DNA of 64,000 nucleotides. Origin: Pyrinomonadaceae bacterium. Lineage in GTDB: Bacteria > Acidobacteriota > Blastocatellia > Pyrinomonadales > Pyrinomonadaceae. The position numbers and the translations under genes were made by a program. The first letter of the stretch is position 1, and the number at the start of each line of letters is the position of its first letter. The notes below the pieces were generated by a model. It ran no database searches. It had not been told where the DNA came from and saw only the letters and a list, made by a program, of their open reading frames with translations. Shown one piece after another: positions 25,373 to 34,380 of the stretch. Location: assembly GCA_026129865.1 (NCBI GenBank), contig JAHCHG010000011.1, forward strand, positions 89,583 through 153,582. Direction: 5' to 3'.

Positions 25373-25954
25373 ATGTCAACAGGAACGAAAACAGCGCTGG
25401 AAAATACGGTAGAAATTGCAAAAGTTGGGAAACCGGCACCCGATTTTGATCTGCCTTCGACAAAAAATTTAGAAACCCTTGGCGAGAACGTTAAATTATC
25501 GGATTACAAGGGAAAATGGCTGCTTCTTCTTTTTTACCCGCTTGATTTTACCTTTGTTTGCCCGACCGAATTGACCGCTTTTTCCGATCGTATCGACGAA
25601 CTGAACGGAATCGGCGCAGAAGTTATCGGAATATCGACGGATTCCGTACATTCGCACCGCGCGTGGATAAAAACCCCTCGTGACCAAAACGGCGTTGCGG
25701 ATCTCCAATACCCGCTTGCGTCGGATGTAGGCGGTCGGCTTGCGAAGAAATTCAACATTCTTGTTGAAGAAGAGAATATCGCTCTTCGCGGTCTTTTCAT
25801 CATCAATCCTGAAGGAATTTTGCAGTATGCAAATGTTCATGATCTGAACATCGGACGTTCGGTCGATGAAACACTTCGTGTTCTCCAAGGACTTCAGACC
25901 GGCGGACTTTGTGCTGCGGATTGGACTCCGGGACAGGAAAACTTAAAAGTCTAG
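25373..25954 (+). CDS. 2-Cys peroxiredoxin (AhpC/TSA family)
   Basis: A 193-residue cytoplasmic peroxidase. The peroxidatic Cys63 lies in FYPLDFTFVCPTE, and the resolving Cys180 in GGLCAADWTPG near the C-terminus, so it is a typical 2-Cys enzyme reducing H2O2 and organic peroxides. The Shine-Dalgarno TTGGAGAAA precedes the ATG. Located between perR and a thioredoxin-like gene, it is the likely main output of the Per-box promoter; the downstream protein may be its reductant. Confidence 0.95.
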   Translation: MSTGTKTALENTVEIAKVGKPAPDFDLPSTKNLETLGENVKLSDYKGKWLLLLFYPLDFTFVCPTELTAFSDRIDELNGIGAEVIGISTDSVHSHRAWIKTPRDQNGVADLQYPLASDVGGRLAKKFNILVEEENIALRGLFIINPEGILQYANVHDLNIGRSVDETLRVLQGLQTGGLCAADWTPGQENLKV

Positions 25955-25974
25955 GGTATGTACAAGTTGGTGGC

Positions 25975-26033
25975 GGGCTCGAATTTCGGACGCATGGTGA
26001 TGCAGATTGCTCCCGCGTCCGGAATCCGCGCCC
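25975..26033 (+). promoter_or_regulatory. Intercistronic stem-loop between peroxiredoxin and thioredoxin-like genes
   Basis: ATTTCGGACGC (25983-25993) pairs with GCGTCCGGAAT (26015-26025) over 11 bp with one G-U wobble, and GGGC/GCCC outside it adds four more pairs, followed by TTATTTTA. It could act as a partial terminator or RNA processing site that lowers expression of the distal gene relative to the peroxiredoxin. Confidence 0.6.
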
Positions 26034-26053
26034 TTATTTTATGGAGAAATTTT

Positions 26054-26530
26054 ATGCCGATGAAAATAGGAGACGCGCTTCCGACGTTTGAAGGAGCGAC
26101 CGGCTGGCTGAACGAACTTCAGGAAACAGCGGAAGATTACGTAAAAGATTCGCCGACGCTCGTTTATTTTTGGGCGACGAGCTGCGGAATTTGTAAAGAA
26201 AATATGCCCAAGCTCCGCGAACTAAAGACGCGTTTTAAAGATCTCGGATTAAAGACCGTCGCTGTCCACATGCCGCGCTACGAAGCGGACACAGACATTG
26301 ACCAGGTCAAGAAAACTGTCGAAGAACATTGCATCGACGACATTTGTGCGATCGACAACGAGCATAAGTTGAAAAACGCGTTTTTAAACGAGCAAGGCTG
26401 GGTTCCGGTTTATTATCTTTTCGATTCGGAAGGAAAACTTAAGTCCCGAGCTGCCGGTGAATTCGGGATCGGGGTTTTGACGACCGCGCTTGAACGTCTG
26501 TTTCCGGCTTCGAAACAGGCAGGTGCCTAA
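26054..26530 (+). CDS. Cytoplasmic thioredoxin-like redox protein
   Basis: A 158-residue TlpA/ResA-like thioredoxin-fold protein without signal peptide. Active site CGIC in YFWATSCGICKENMPKL, cis-Pro region WVPVYYLFD. The frame is open upstream to 25958, but that segment is the intercistronic stem-loop; the ATG at 26054 has a GGAG Shine-Dalgarno (26043-26046). As the third gene of the PerR unit it probably recycles the peroxiredoxin or handles disulfide stress. A terminator shared with the convergent kinase gene follows. Confidence 0.88.
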   Translation: MPMKIGDALPTFEGATGWLNELQETAEDYVKDSPTLVYFWATSCGICKENMPKLRELKTRFKDLGLKTVAVHMPRYEADTDIDQVKKTVEEHCIDDICAIDNEHKLKNAFLNEQGWVPVYYLFDSEGKLKSRAAGEFGIGVLTTALERLFPASKQAGA

Positions 26531-26549
26531 GCCGATTTAACCATTTTTC

Positions 26550-26591
26550 AATAAGAAGGATTGCGGATCTTTTGTCGCGATCCTTCTTATT
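26550..26591. terminator. Bidirectional terminator overlapping kinase stop codon
   Basis: 12-bp stem AATAAGAAGGAT (26550-26561) / ATCCTTCTTATT (26580-26591), then TTTG. The right arm contains the stop codon of the convergent kinase gene (26587-26589). Confidence 0.8.
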
Positions 26592-29500
26592 TTGTGCCTG
26601 AAGGTCTGTTTAATTTTGCGACAAGAGCAGAAAATCGCGGGTCGCTTCGAAGCGAGACCAGCCGCGGGTCGGTTTCGATAAAATTAAAACTATGATTTCG
26701 CGTTTTTTCCGCAGTTTCCAGCCATTCCAGCGCTTTTTGCTTTTCTCCTAACGCGGCAAAAGCAAGCGCTATTTCATAGGAATAAGCCTGCGGATTGCTT
26801 TTTACCGACTCGTCTTCGATCGCTTTTGTCAATTCTGAAAGGATCTGCGCGCGGCGGGGTCCGAGAGCTTCGACCTGCGCCTGGGTTACGAACCAGCCGG
26901 GAATATCGCCGCCTCCGCTCAGACTTCGTTCACGTAAGAACGAGTCGATAGCTGCGTCGTAATTGCCGGAAACCTGAAAGATCCAGCGTCGAACTTTATA
27001 AGCGGGAACGAAGGTCGAATTTATCTTCAAAGCGGCTTCGGTTTCGCGAAGCGCTTCGTCAAATTGTCCCGCGTAAAAGAGAGTCATCGCGCTCGCCGCT
27101 TTTATCGACGGAGAGACGGGGTCGAGAAACTGCGCGGTCTTCGCTTCGGAGATCGATTCCGGCGCGTTGTTCATCGCCGCAAGTGCGAGCGCGAACCAGT
27201 GATGCGCAGTCGCGTAAGACGGATTTATCTGAATCGCGCGGCGAAACTCCAGCTCGGCGCCTGCGCGGTCGCGTTCCTTATAAAATTTTACGTAAGCGAG
27301 CGAAGCATGCGCCTCAGCCAGGCTTTCGTCGAGTGAAAGCGCGCGCCGCGCGTTGGCTATCGCCTTGTCGTAAGCGTCAGGCGACGAAGGAATCTCGTAC
27401 AAATTCAGCAATGCATAGGCATCTGCTAACCCTGCATAAGCAAGCGCGAAATTAGGATCGAGCGATGCGGCTTCCGAGAACGTAATTATCGATCTTTTTA
27501 GACTTTCAGGCGACCGGTTGGTCATCTGGAAACGCCCGAGAAGGTACAATTCGTAAGCCCGCCGATCGTTCGTGTACACTTTTGAGATCTGTCTAAGTTC
27601 CGCGGGCGACGGTTCAAATTCGAGCGTTTGCCAGATCTTTTCGGCGATCTTTCGCTGCGCGTCGAGCAGGTCGCGGTCATCCGGAAACTCTTCCCGCCAT
27701 ATGATCGAGCCGTCGGACGCGTTTACAAATTCCGCCGCAAACGAGCCGGGCGAATTGATAGAACCGCGGACGATGTAACCGACCCCGAGCGTTTTACCGA
27801 TCTCGGGAATCGGAAGATCTTCGATCTCTTTTGCCGAGCTTGCAGAGATTACGGTTAATTTTTTAAGCGTTCCGAGTTTTGAGGACAAAGATTCCGCAAT
27901 GCCGGTCCCGACGCTTTTATCCACGTTTTGATCATGAACTTCAAAAGGCATTACGACGACCGTTAATGACCGTGCACTTGCCGCGGGCGGCTGCATTCGC
28001 GAACCGAAAGGAAAGCTGAGAACATTTGCAAAGTAAAGCACCGCAACGAGTATTAATCCTGCGCCGACGGAAGCAAATGCTGCCTTTTTACGCACCGGTT
28101 TCGCTAACGGGTTGTCGTTAGAATTTCCATCTGCATTTAAAACCAGCGTTTCGCGATCTTGAAAACTCGAATCTGCGATCGTTCCGCCGCGTTCGACCAA
28201 TGCAGTTGAAATTTCCGGATCTGATGAAACAGAACTGCTTCGCAGGATCATCGCGTTAAAATTGTTATTTAGAATCTGAAACCTGCGATTTCGGCGAAGT
28301 TTATCAAAAACAGGTTCGACCGCCATCCAGTTCAGCCACGGCTCGCGAACTTTAAGGGCTTGTTCAAGTCTTTCGATCGCCTCTTCATGTTTTTCAAGGT
28401 AACAGTAAACAAGAGAGAGCTGATACGGCGAAACGTAACGTTCTTTTGCAAGTTCGTTGAGTTCATCGAGCAACTGCAGAGCCTCGCCGGTTCTTCCCGC
28501 AGCAGCAAAACATTCGGCTTTTGCAAGTTTTACGAAAACGCTGTCGTTCAAAATCTGATCGGCTGTTTCGATCGCAGCTAAAGCGTCGTCGAACTTGCCT
28601 TGAATTCGAAAAACCTTGCTGATCGCATAATGCCCCAAGCCGTATTGCGGCGACTCGTCCAGCAAACGGCGGTACTGTTCGATGCTTTCGTCAAAACGGT
28701 GCGCGTAATACAATCCCCAGGCGAAATTATGTTGATTAAACGACGAAAACGGATCGAGTTCGATCGCGCGCTTCGCAAAATGCAGCCCGTCTTCGAACCG
28801 GTTTTCGGTAAACCGAAGTATGGCAAGCCAGGTGTAATTCGTTACATAATTTGGATTTAGCTCTAGCGAACGGAGAAAATGCTGTTCCGCGCCGGCATAA
28901 TCAAATTTTCCGGCATGGAGCGAAAAACCGAGACTTGTGTGCGCTTCCGCCAAACGGCTGTCGAGTTCGACCGCCCGCGTCGCTGCATCGAGCGCTGCGT
29001 CAAAACATTCACGCGGCGGCAGAACACCGAAAATTCCGAGCCAGTTGTAATAATCTGCGATGCCGGAATAGGCGTGCGCGTAATTCGGATCTTCCGCCAC
29101 CGCGCGATGAAAACTGACGATCGCTTTCGCAAATCCGTCTTCGGTAAACGAATTGAAATGAAAACGTCCGCGCAGATAATGTTCAAATGCCTCCGCGTTC
29201 TCGGTTCCGCGGCGCGAAAACTCTTCAAGCTCGGTTTCGGAAAGATGCGGAAGAAGCGCTTCGGTGACCTTTGTCGAGATCGTGTCTTCGAGCTTAAAGA
29301 TATCGCCGAATGTTTCGTCGATCGAGGTTGCCCAGACGGTCGCATTTTTTGAAACGTTCAAAAGCTGAACGGTAATTCGCAGTCTGTCGTTCGCACGTTT
29401 CAAATGCCCGTCAAGAATATATTCTACGCCGAGTTCTTCGCCGACGCGGATCGGATCTGCAAGAACGTCTTCAAACCGCATGACCGAACTTGTCGGGCGA

Positions 29501-30903
29501 ACAACGAAACGTTTTATCTTGCTCAAACGCGTCGTGATCGCATCAGCCAAACCGATCCCGAGAAATTTCTCGCCGGTGTCTTCATCGTTAAAAAGATTCA
29601 GCTGTTTGAACGGCAAAACCGCGAGCGATTGACTATCCCCGGTTTCCGTCGAATATGACCGCGTTTTAGCAGCGCTCCTCGCTCTTTTTGCGCGCGGTGC
29701 CGCTTCGATAAATTCGCCGCTAAGATACGCGTCTATATCCTCGCACATCTTTAAAACCGTCGGATATCGGTCTTCCGGGTCTTTCGCCAGCGAGCGCAGA
29801 ATTATATTGTCCAGACTTTCCGAAAGGTCAGATCTTAGTTTTTGAAGATCCGTTTTTCGAACCGCGAGAAAATCACGAAAATTTGCGTTTCCCGTTCGAT
29901 ACATCGACAACGCATTTTCCCGGTTTGAAATAATTTTGCTCGGCGCAGTTGGCGTTTCTTCGCAAACGATGCGTGAAACTTCATGAAGCGATAGTTTTGC
30001 GAAATTGAACGGGCGATGACCTGTTAAAAGTTCGTATAAGAGCATTCCAAGCGAATAAATATCGCTTGCACTCGTAACTTCTTCACCGCGAATTTGCTCC
30101 GGACTTGCATAATCCGGCGTCAAAAGCCTCATCATCGACGCCGTCGGGCTGACCGATTCATGGATCAGATCGGGATCGAGTATCTTTGCAATGCCGAAAT
30201 CAAGCAGTTTCGGCACCTCACTCTTTGTCACCAAGATATTATTCGGCTTGATGTCGCGATGAATTATCTGATTGTCGTGGGCGTATGAAACTGCCGAGCA
30301 GATCTGGAGAAAAATTGCGAGTCTTTCGCGCACGGACATCTTTTTTGAATCGCAGAAATGATAAAGCGATTCGCCTTCGATGAATTCCATGACCAAAAAC
30401 GGAAGACCGTCCGCGGTCGTTCCGCCGTCGAAAAGACGTGCGATGTTTTGATGTTCAAGATTAGCAAGGATCTGACGTTCGTGGCGGAAACGCTTGATAA
30501 TAAAGTCGGAATCCATGCCGCGTTTTATAAGTTTAATGGCGACAAATTGAGTAAATTCGCCGTCGGCGCGCTCCGCCAGATAAACCGCGCCCATTCCGCC
30601 GCGACCAAGCTCACGCGTCAAACGAAAAGCGCCGACCCGCTTTCCGACCATATCTTCCGGCTCGTCTTCGGAACGTTTTTTCGAATTTAATTTATCAAAT
30701 ATGGAAAGCGAAGACGCGGCTAAGATCGGCGATTCAATAAAATCTTCCGCGTCATTGTCGGCTTTGATCATCGACTCGACTTCGGATCGAAGCTCGACGT
30801 CATCGCCGCAAACGCGCTGAAGATAATCTGCGCGTTCTTTTACCGGCAATTCAACGGCTTCCTCGAAGATCGAAACTATTTTATCCCAACGCGAATCCGA
30901 CAT
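26587..30903 (-). CDS. Giant Ser/Thr protein kinase with two TolB-like/TPR modules
   Basis: A 1438-residue PknB-type kinase. A short N-terminal region typical of ECF-linked acidobacterial kinases (1-85) precedes an intact kinase domain (91-395: GRGGMG 100-105, Lys124, HRD 215-217, DFG 235-237). Module A (about 425-885) has a TolB/CadC-like domain beginning SLAVLPFKQL and then about eight TPRs. A single membrane segment follows (941-963), then module B (about 979-1432), a second TolB-like domain (SLTVVVMPFEV) plus TPRs. The modules end alike (FDKLRRNRRFQIL and LVSLRSDPRFSAL). With one membrane crossing, module B would be outside the cytoplasm. Transcribed after an ECF sigma gene. Confidence 0.93.
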   Translation of the reverse strand: MSDSRWDKIVSIFEEAVELPVKERADYLQRVCGDDVELRSEVESMIKADNDAEDFIESPILAASSLSIFDKLNSKKRSEDEPEDMVGKRVGAFRLTRELGRGGMGAVYLAERADGEFTQFVAIKLIKRGMDSDFIIKRFRHERQILANLEHQNIARLFDGGTTADGLPFLVMEFIEGESLYHFCDSKKMSVRERLAIFLQICSAVSYAHDNQIIHRDIKPNNILVTKSEVPKLLDFGIAKILDPDLIHESVSPTASMMRLLTPDYASPEQIRGEEVTSASDIYSLGMLLYELLTGHRPFNFAKLSLHEVSRIVCEETPTAPSKIISNRENALSMYRTGNANFRDFLAVRKTDLQKLRSDLSESLDNIILRSLAKDPEDRYPTVLKMCEDIDAYLSGEFIEAAPRAKRARSAAKTRSYSTETGDSQSLAVLPFKQLNLFNDEDTGEKFLGIGLADAITTRLSKIKRFVVRPTSSVMRFEDVLADPIRVGEELGVEYILDGHLKRANDRLRITVQLLNVSKNATVWATSIDETFGDIFKLEDTISTKVTEALLPHLSETELEEFSRRGTENAEAFEHYLRGRFHFNSFTEDGFAKAIVSFHRAVAEDPNYAHAYSGIADYYNWLGIFGVLPPRECFDAALDAATRAVELDSRLAEAHTSLGFSLHAGKFDYAGAEQHFLRSLELNPNYVTNYTWLAILRFTENRFEDGLHFAKRAIELDPFSSFNQHNFAWGLYYAHRFDESIEQYRRLLDESPQYGLGHYAISKVFRIQGKFDDALAAIETADQILNDSVFVKLAKAECFAAAGRTGEALQLLDELNELAKERYVSPYQLSLVYCYLEKHEEAIERLEQALKVREPWLNWMAVEPVFDKLRRNRRFQILNNNFNAMILRSSSVSSDPEISTALVERGGTIADSSFQDRETLVLNADGNSNDNPLAKPVRKKAAFASVGAGLILVAVLYFANVLSFPFGSRMQPPAASARSLTVVVMPFEVHDQNVDKSVGTGIAESLSSKLGTLKKLTVISASSAKEIEDLPIPEIGKTLGVGYIVRGSINSPGSFAAEFVNASDGSIIWREEFPDDRDLLDAQRKIAEKIWQTLEFEPSPAELRQISKVYTNDRRAYELYLLGRFQMTNRSPESLKRSIITFSEAASLDPNFALAYAGLADAYALLNLYEIPSSPDAYDKAIANARRALSLDESLAEAHASLAYVKFYKERDRAGAELEFRRAIQINPSYATAHHWFALALAAMNNAPESISEAKTAQFLDPVSPSIKAASAMTLFYAGQFDEALRETEAALKINSTFVPAYKVRRWIFQVSGNYDAAIDSFLRERSLSGGGDIPGWFVTQAQVEALGPRRAQILSELTKAIEDESVKSNPQAYSYEIALAFAALGEKQKALEWLETAEKTRNHSFNFIETDPRLVSLRSDPRFSALVAKLNRPSGTK

Positions 30904-30978
30904 GGTTCATGAAAAGAAGCTATTTCGATGTTGATAATGATAAAACGTTGTTTTCAAATTTCGTGAACACGGAATTTT

Positions 30979-31539
30979 TCAGGCAGCAGCAGACAACTCT
31001 TTATAAAGCCAGGCTTTTGCGACGCGCCAGCTGCGGTTGACGGTCGCCGTACCGACGCCCAGCACTTCGGCTGTTTCCTCGATCGAAAGACCGCCGAAAT
31101 AGCGAAGCTCGACCAAACGGCTTCGTTCCGGGTCGATCGCTTCCAGCTTCTTTAACGCTTCGTCCAGCATTATCAATTCTGCCGCGCGCTCGTCGGAAAC
31201 GTCTATTTCCTTGTCGTCAAGCGAGATCTTAATGCCGCCGCTGCCGCGTTTTTCGGCATGCCGCCGTCTGGCATTGTCGACCAGGATTCGGCGCATTGCC
31301 TGCGCGGCGATCCCGAAAAAATGCGACCGGTTCTGCCACTTTACACGCGTTTGATCGATCATTTTCAGATACGCTTCATGAACCAGCGCCGTCGTCTGCA
31401 GCGTCTGTCCTTCGCGTTCGCGGCGCAGGTATCGATGTGCGATAAGATGCAGCTCGTCGTAAACCAGCGGCAGCAACTCTTCGAACGCGTCTTTGTCGCC
31501 GTCGCTCCATTTAACCAGCAATTGTGTAACATCATGCAT
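30979..31539 (-). CDS. ECF-type sigma factor (TIGR02999-like)
   Basis: A 186-residue sigma-70 family protein with region 2 (DAFEELLPLVYDELHLIAHRYLRRE, QTTALVHEAYLKM) and region 4 (LVELRYFGGLSIEETAEVLGVG-TATVNRSWRVAKAWL). The RHAEKRGSG linker and DEALKKLEAIDPERSRLVELRYF are typical of the Sig-70_X6/TIGR02999 group, common in acidobacteria and planctomycetes and usually encoded next to a Ser/Thr kinase, as here (75-base gap). No anti-sigma factor is present, so control by phosphorylation from the downstream kinase is the likely mechanism, by analogy. Confidence 0.93.
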   Translation of the reverse strand: MHDVTQLLVKWSDGDKDAFEELLPLVYDELHLIAHRYLRREREGQTLQTTALVHEAYLKMIDQTRVKWQNRSHFFGIAAQAMRRILVDNARRRHAEKRGSGGIKISLDDKEIDVSDERAAELIMLDEALKKLEAIDPERSRLVELRYFGGLSIEETAEVLGVGTATVNRSWRVAKAWLYKELSAAA

Positions 31540-31679
31540 CGCGAAATATTCTCACCTGAAAAAGTTTTAATTAGTTATAGCGCACGTTCGGTTTTACGGC
31601 AACAAACTTCTTTTCCGTTCATCGCCGGTGCCGACAATAACTTTAAAAGCGTAAACTTAAATCGATTTTTCTTATGGAT

Positions 31680-31874
31680 TTAAGGAGATTCGTTAACAAT
31701 GGACTTCGAAAACCCGTATGGACAATGTCGGCAGCCGTTTTCACAGCAATAGCCGCGTTTTTTCAAAAAATGAGCCGTCAAAACCATCAATCCGTCGTCG
31801 AAATAATAATCTAAACCTTCAACGAACTTTTCATTTTCCTTACGCCTCTCATTTTCGGTGTTGGCATGCGTCAT
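31680..31874 (-). CDS. Small Cys-rich DUF5522 family protein
   Basis: 64 residues with the conserved block GLDYYFDDGLMVLTAHFLKKRG followed by YCC-x-NGCRHCPYG, a four-cysteine plus His motif likely to bind metal. The function is unknown. Its ATG overlaps the tlyA stop by four bases (31871-31874), so it is translationally coupled to tlyA. Confidence 0.85.
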   Translation of the reverse strand: MTHANTENERRKENEKFVEGLDYYFDDGLMVLTAHFLKKRGYCCENGCRHCPYGFSKSIVNESP

Positions 31875-32611
31875 TTTCTCTCGTATAGCGCTAAAAATTC
31901 CTTATTGCCTTCTGCACCGTGAATCGGAGATTCGACCGTGCGCATTACTATCAAGCCGCTGGATTCAGCGAACGAATTGACGCGTTCGACGACCTCTGCA
32001 TGCTTTTCCGCGTCGCGGACGATTCCGCCTTTACCGAGCGCGCCTTTTTCAAGTTCGAACTGCGGTTTGATCAAAACGATCAATTTTCCTTCCGGTTTCA
32101 TCAATTCGATCAGCGCCGGAATTATTTTTGTAACGGAGATAAACGAAACATCCATTACGATAATATCGAATTTTTGATCGAAATCTTCAGCCTTTAAATA
32201 ACGCGCGTTCACATTTTCCCGCACCTCTACTCTGGGATCGTTTCGCAATTTCCAAACCAGCTGGTTCGTCCCGACATCGACCGTAAAGACTTTTTTCGCA
32301 CCGTTTTGCAACAGGCAGTCTGTAAAACCGCCGGTCGAAGCGCCAACGTCGAGACAGATCGCACCTTCGACTTCGATCGTAAATTCATCAATCGCCTTTT
32401 CAAGTTTTAGCCCGCCGCGCCCGACAAATCTATTCTCCGGCGAATCGCCCTTTATTCGCACAACTTCATCCGGCAAAAAGCTTTCGGACGATTTTTCAAC
32501 GCGCCGTTCGTTGACCAAAACGACGCCCGCCATCACAAGCGCCTGCGCCTTCGTGCGCGATTCGGCGAGCCCGTTCTCAACCAATAATTTGTCGATCCTT
32601 TCCTTTTTCAT
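31871..32611 (-). CDS. tlyA: TlyA-family 2'-O-ribose rRNA methyltransferase
   Basis: A 246-residue enzyme with an N-terminal S4 RNA-binding domain (KERIDKLLVENGLAESRTKA) and an FtsJ-like SAM methyltransferase domain (CLDVGASTGGFTDCLLQNGA; DVSFISVTKIIP; VLIKPQFE). In mycobacteria TlyA methylates 16S and 23S rRNA. Full length. It overlaps the upstream Cys-rich gene and the downstream DUF5522 gene by four bases each, forming a tight three-gene operon. Confidence 0.92.
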   Translation of the reverse strand: MKKERIDKLLVENGLAESRTKAQALVMAGVVLVNERRVEKSSESFLPDEVVRIKGDSPENRFVGRGGLKLEKAIDEFTIEVEGAICLDVGASTGGFTDCLLQNGAKKVFTVDVGTNQLVWKLRNDPRVEVRENVNARYLKAEDFDQKFDIIVMDVSFISVTKIIPALIELMKPEGKLIVLIKPQFELEKGALGKGGIVRDAEKHAEVVERVNSFAESSGLIVMRTVESPIHGAEGNKEFLALYERK

Positions 32612-32793
32612 TGTTCAATGCTTTCGACCGCGAAGGTTTTCAGCTCGAAATTTTGCGCAGTGTAAAAAATTTTCATCGGATTGCAGCAAACTTCGCAATC
32701 TTCGATATAGTCCTGCTCTTCGACCGAAAGATCGATGATCATCGAAATGCGCTGCCAGCAATGCGGACAAGTGAAAAAATGTTCAAATTCCAT
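32608..32793 (-). CDS. CPXCG-motif Cys-rich protein
   Basis: 61 residues. CPHC near the N-terminus and CEVCCNP in the centre form a zinc ribbon of the CPXCG family (PF14255); the N-terminal FTCPHCWQRISMIID and EDCEVCCNPM pattern is characteristic. The function is unknown. First gene of the tlyA operon, overlapping tlyA by four bases. Confidence 0.85.
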   Translation of the reverse strand: MEFEHFFTCPHCWQRISMIIDLSVEEQDYIEDCEVCCNPMKIFYTAQNFELKTFAVESIEQ

Positions 32794-32915
32794 AATACTT
32801 GCTTCAAAAAGTTAGCATGAACGACCGGCGATTATGAACTACGTAGTGCAAAGTTAATTTTCCCGGCATTTATGATAAATTCGAGTTTGATTAACCTTCA
32901 AACGAAAAAGATCCT

Positions 32916-33287
32916 ATGAACGATTCAGAAAAAGATAATTTTCCGGTCTATGATGAAAGACCGTGGGGAAGTTTCACGGTTTTGGACAAAGGCGAAGGAT
33001 ACCAGGTCAAGCGGCTTGAGGTTTTGCCGGGCAAACGTTTGAGCTATCAGAAACACGCTCACCGCTCCGAGCATTGGTTCGTAACTCAAGGAACGGCGAA
33101 GGTTACGCTCGACGGAGACGAGGTTTTCGTGCGAAAAGGAGAATCGGTCGATATCGCACTCGGGATGGCGCATCGCGTCGAAAACCCGGAAAGCGACCTT
33201 CTTATCTTTATTGAAGTTCAGCAGGGCGATTATCTCGGCGAAGACGATATTGTCAGGATCGAGGACGATTTTGGTCGCAGCAGCTGA
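32916..33287 (+). CDS. Cupin of the mannose-6-phosphate isomerase/GDP-mannose pyrophosphorylase C-terminal type
   Basis: A 123-residue single-domain cupin. DERPWGSFTVLDKGEGYQVKRLEV, PGKRLSYQKHAHRSEHWFV, and GMAHRVEN match PF01050, the type II phosphomannose isomerase domain, here free of the nucleotidyltransferase part. The metal ligands are His/His/Glu in the KHAHRSEHW region and His in MAHR. The substrate is uncertain; mannose-6-phosphate isomerase activity is possible. Confidence 0.88.
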   Translation: MNDSEKDNFPVYDERPWGSFTVLDKGEGYQVKRLEVLPGKRLSYQKHAHRSEHWFVTQGTAKVTLDGDEVFVRKGESVDIALGMAHRVENPESDLLIFIEVQQGDYLGEDDIVRIEDDFGRSS

Positions 33288-33380
33288 TCGACATATTAAA
33301 TTCCCTTCTTTTAATGCTCGGCGATCTGTTTCTTTTTCACATTTGAACCGGTACTGCGGGATGCTAAATTGAATTATCCG

Positions 33381-34313
33381 ATGGATACTGATCAAAAGAT
33401 CTCAAAATTTGCAAAATTCGCCTGGTTCGCGCTTGCGTATAACGTTGTCGTGATCCTTTGGGGAGTTTTTCTTCGTGCGTCAAAATCTGGCGATGGCTGC
33501 GGGCAGCATTGGCTGACGTGCCACGGAGAAGTGATCCCATCGGCGCCGGAGATGAAAACCGTCATCGAATTTTCGCACCGTGCTACGAGCGGTTTGGCGT
33601 TCGTTGTCGTTTTGGCGCTGTTGATCTGGACGTTTCGAAAATTTCCGAAAGGCAGCATTTTGCGCAAAACCGCTGTCGGCGGATTTATTTTTATCGTAAC
33701 GGAAGCACTGGTCGGCGCCGGGCTCGTGTTAACCGGAAACACCGCCGAAGCCCTGACCGCGGCGCGTCCGTTTTGGATGATAGGACATCTCACGAACACC
33801 TTTATTTTGCTTGCCTTTTTAAGCTTGACGGCTTGGTTCGCAAGCGGCGGCAAAGTTCCGCAAATTCGCGGCGCGGGAAAACCTTTGATCTTGATCGCAC
33901 TTGGCTTTGCCGGAATTTTCTTTGTCGGCATGACGGGTTCGATCGCGGCTTTGAGCAATATGCTTTTTCCGTCAGAAAGCATTGCCGCAGGCATACGCGA
34001 GGATCTTTCTTCGGGTTCGAACATTTTGCTTCGGCTGCGGATATTTCATCCGTTTTCATCGATCGCGGTCGGCATTTTTCTGATTTTCCTTTCCGGTTGG
34101 TTGAGAAAGATCTCCGAAAACCACGCACCGGTCGTCCGTTGGTCGAACATTTTGTCGTTGCTCGTAATTCTGCAGCTGGCGTTCGGTGCAGTGACTTTGC
34201 TAACCGGCGCGCCGATCGTCATGCAGGTGATTCATCTTTTTCTCGCCGATGCCGTTTGGGTATCCTATCTTCTGCTTAGCGTTGTGTTTCTTGCCCGCCG
34301 CGAAGGGCTTTGA
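33381..34313 (+). CDS. ctaA: Heme A synthase (CtaA/COX15)
   Basis: A 310-residue membrane protein with eight hydrophobic segments that oxidises heme O to heme A for cytochrome oxidase. Four membrane His occur in the expected places: EFSHRATSG, GHLTN, RIFHPFSS and QVIHLFLAD. A Cys pair in the first outer loop (GDGCGQHWLTCHG) matches the redox-active pair of bacterial CtaA. A TTG at 33369 extends the frame; the ATG at 33381 is preferred. No other oxidase genes are adjacent. Confidence 0.9.
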   Translation: MDTDQKISKFAKFAWFALAYNVVVILWGVFLRASKSGDGCGQHWLTCHGEVIPSAPEMKTVIEFSHRATSGLAFVVVLALLIWTFRKFPKGSILRKTAVGGFIFIVTEALVGAGLVLTGNTAEALTAARPFWMIGHLTNTFILLAFLSLTAWFASGGKVPQIRGAGKPLILIALGFAGIFFVGMTGSIAALSNMLFPSESIAAGIREDLSSGSNILLRLRIFHPFSSIAVGIFLIFLSGWLRKISENHAPVVRWSNILSLLVILQLAFGAVTLLTGAPIVMQVIHLFLADAVWVSYLLLSVVFLARREGL

Positions 34314-34380
34314 CCTACATTTCAATTTACCGGCAACTCGATCTGTAAAAGGCTAATCTCACCAGATCGAGGAAATTCTT

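Noticed and set aside
33458..34279. 273-residue alternative frame within ctaA
   Set aside because: The ctaA frame has eight membrane segments and all heme ligands; the other frame is Arg-rich with no homology pattern.
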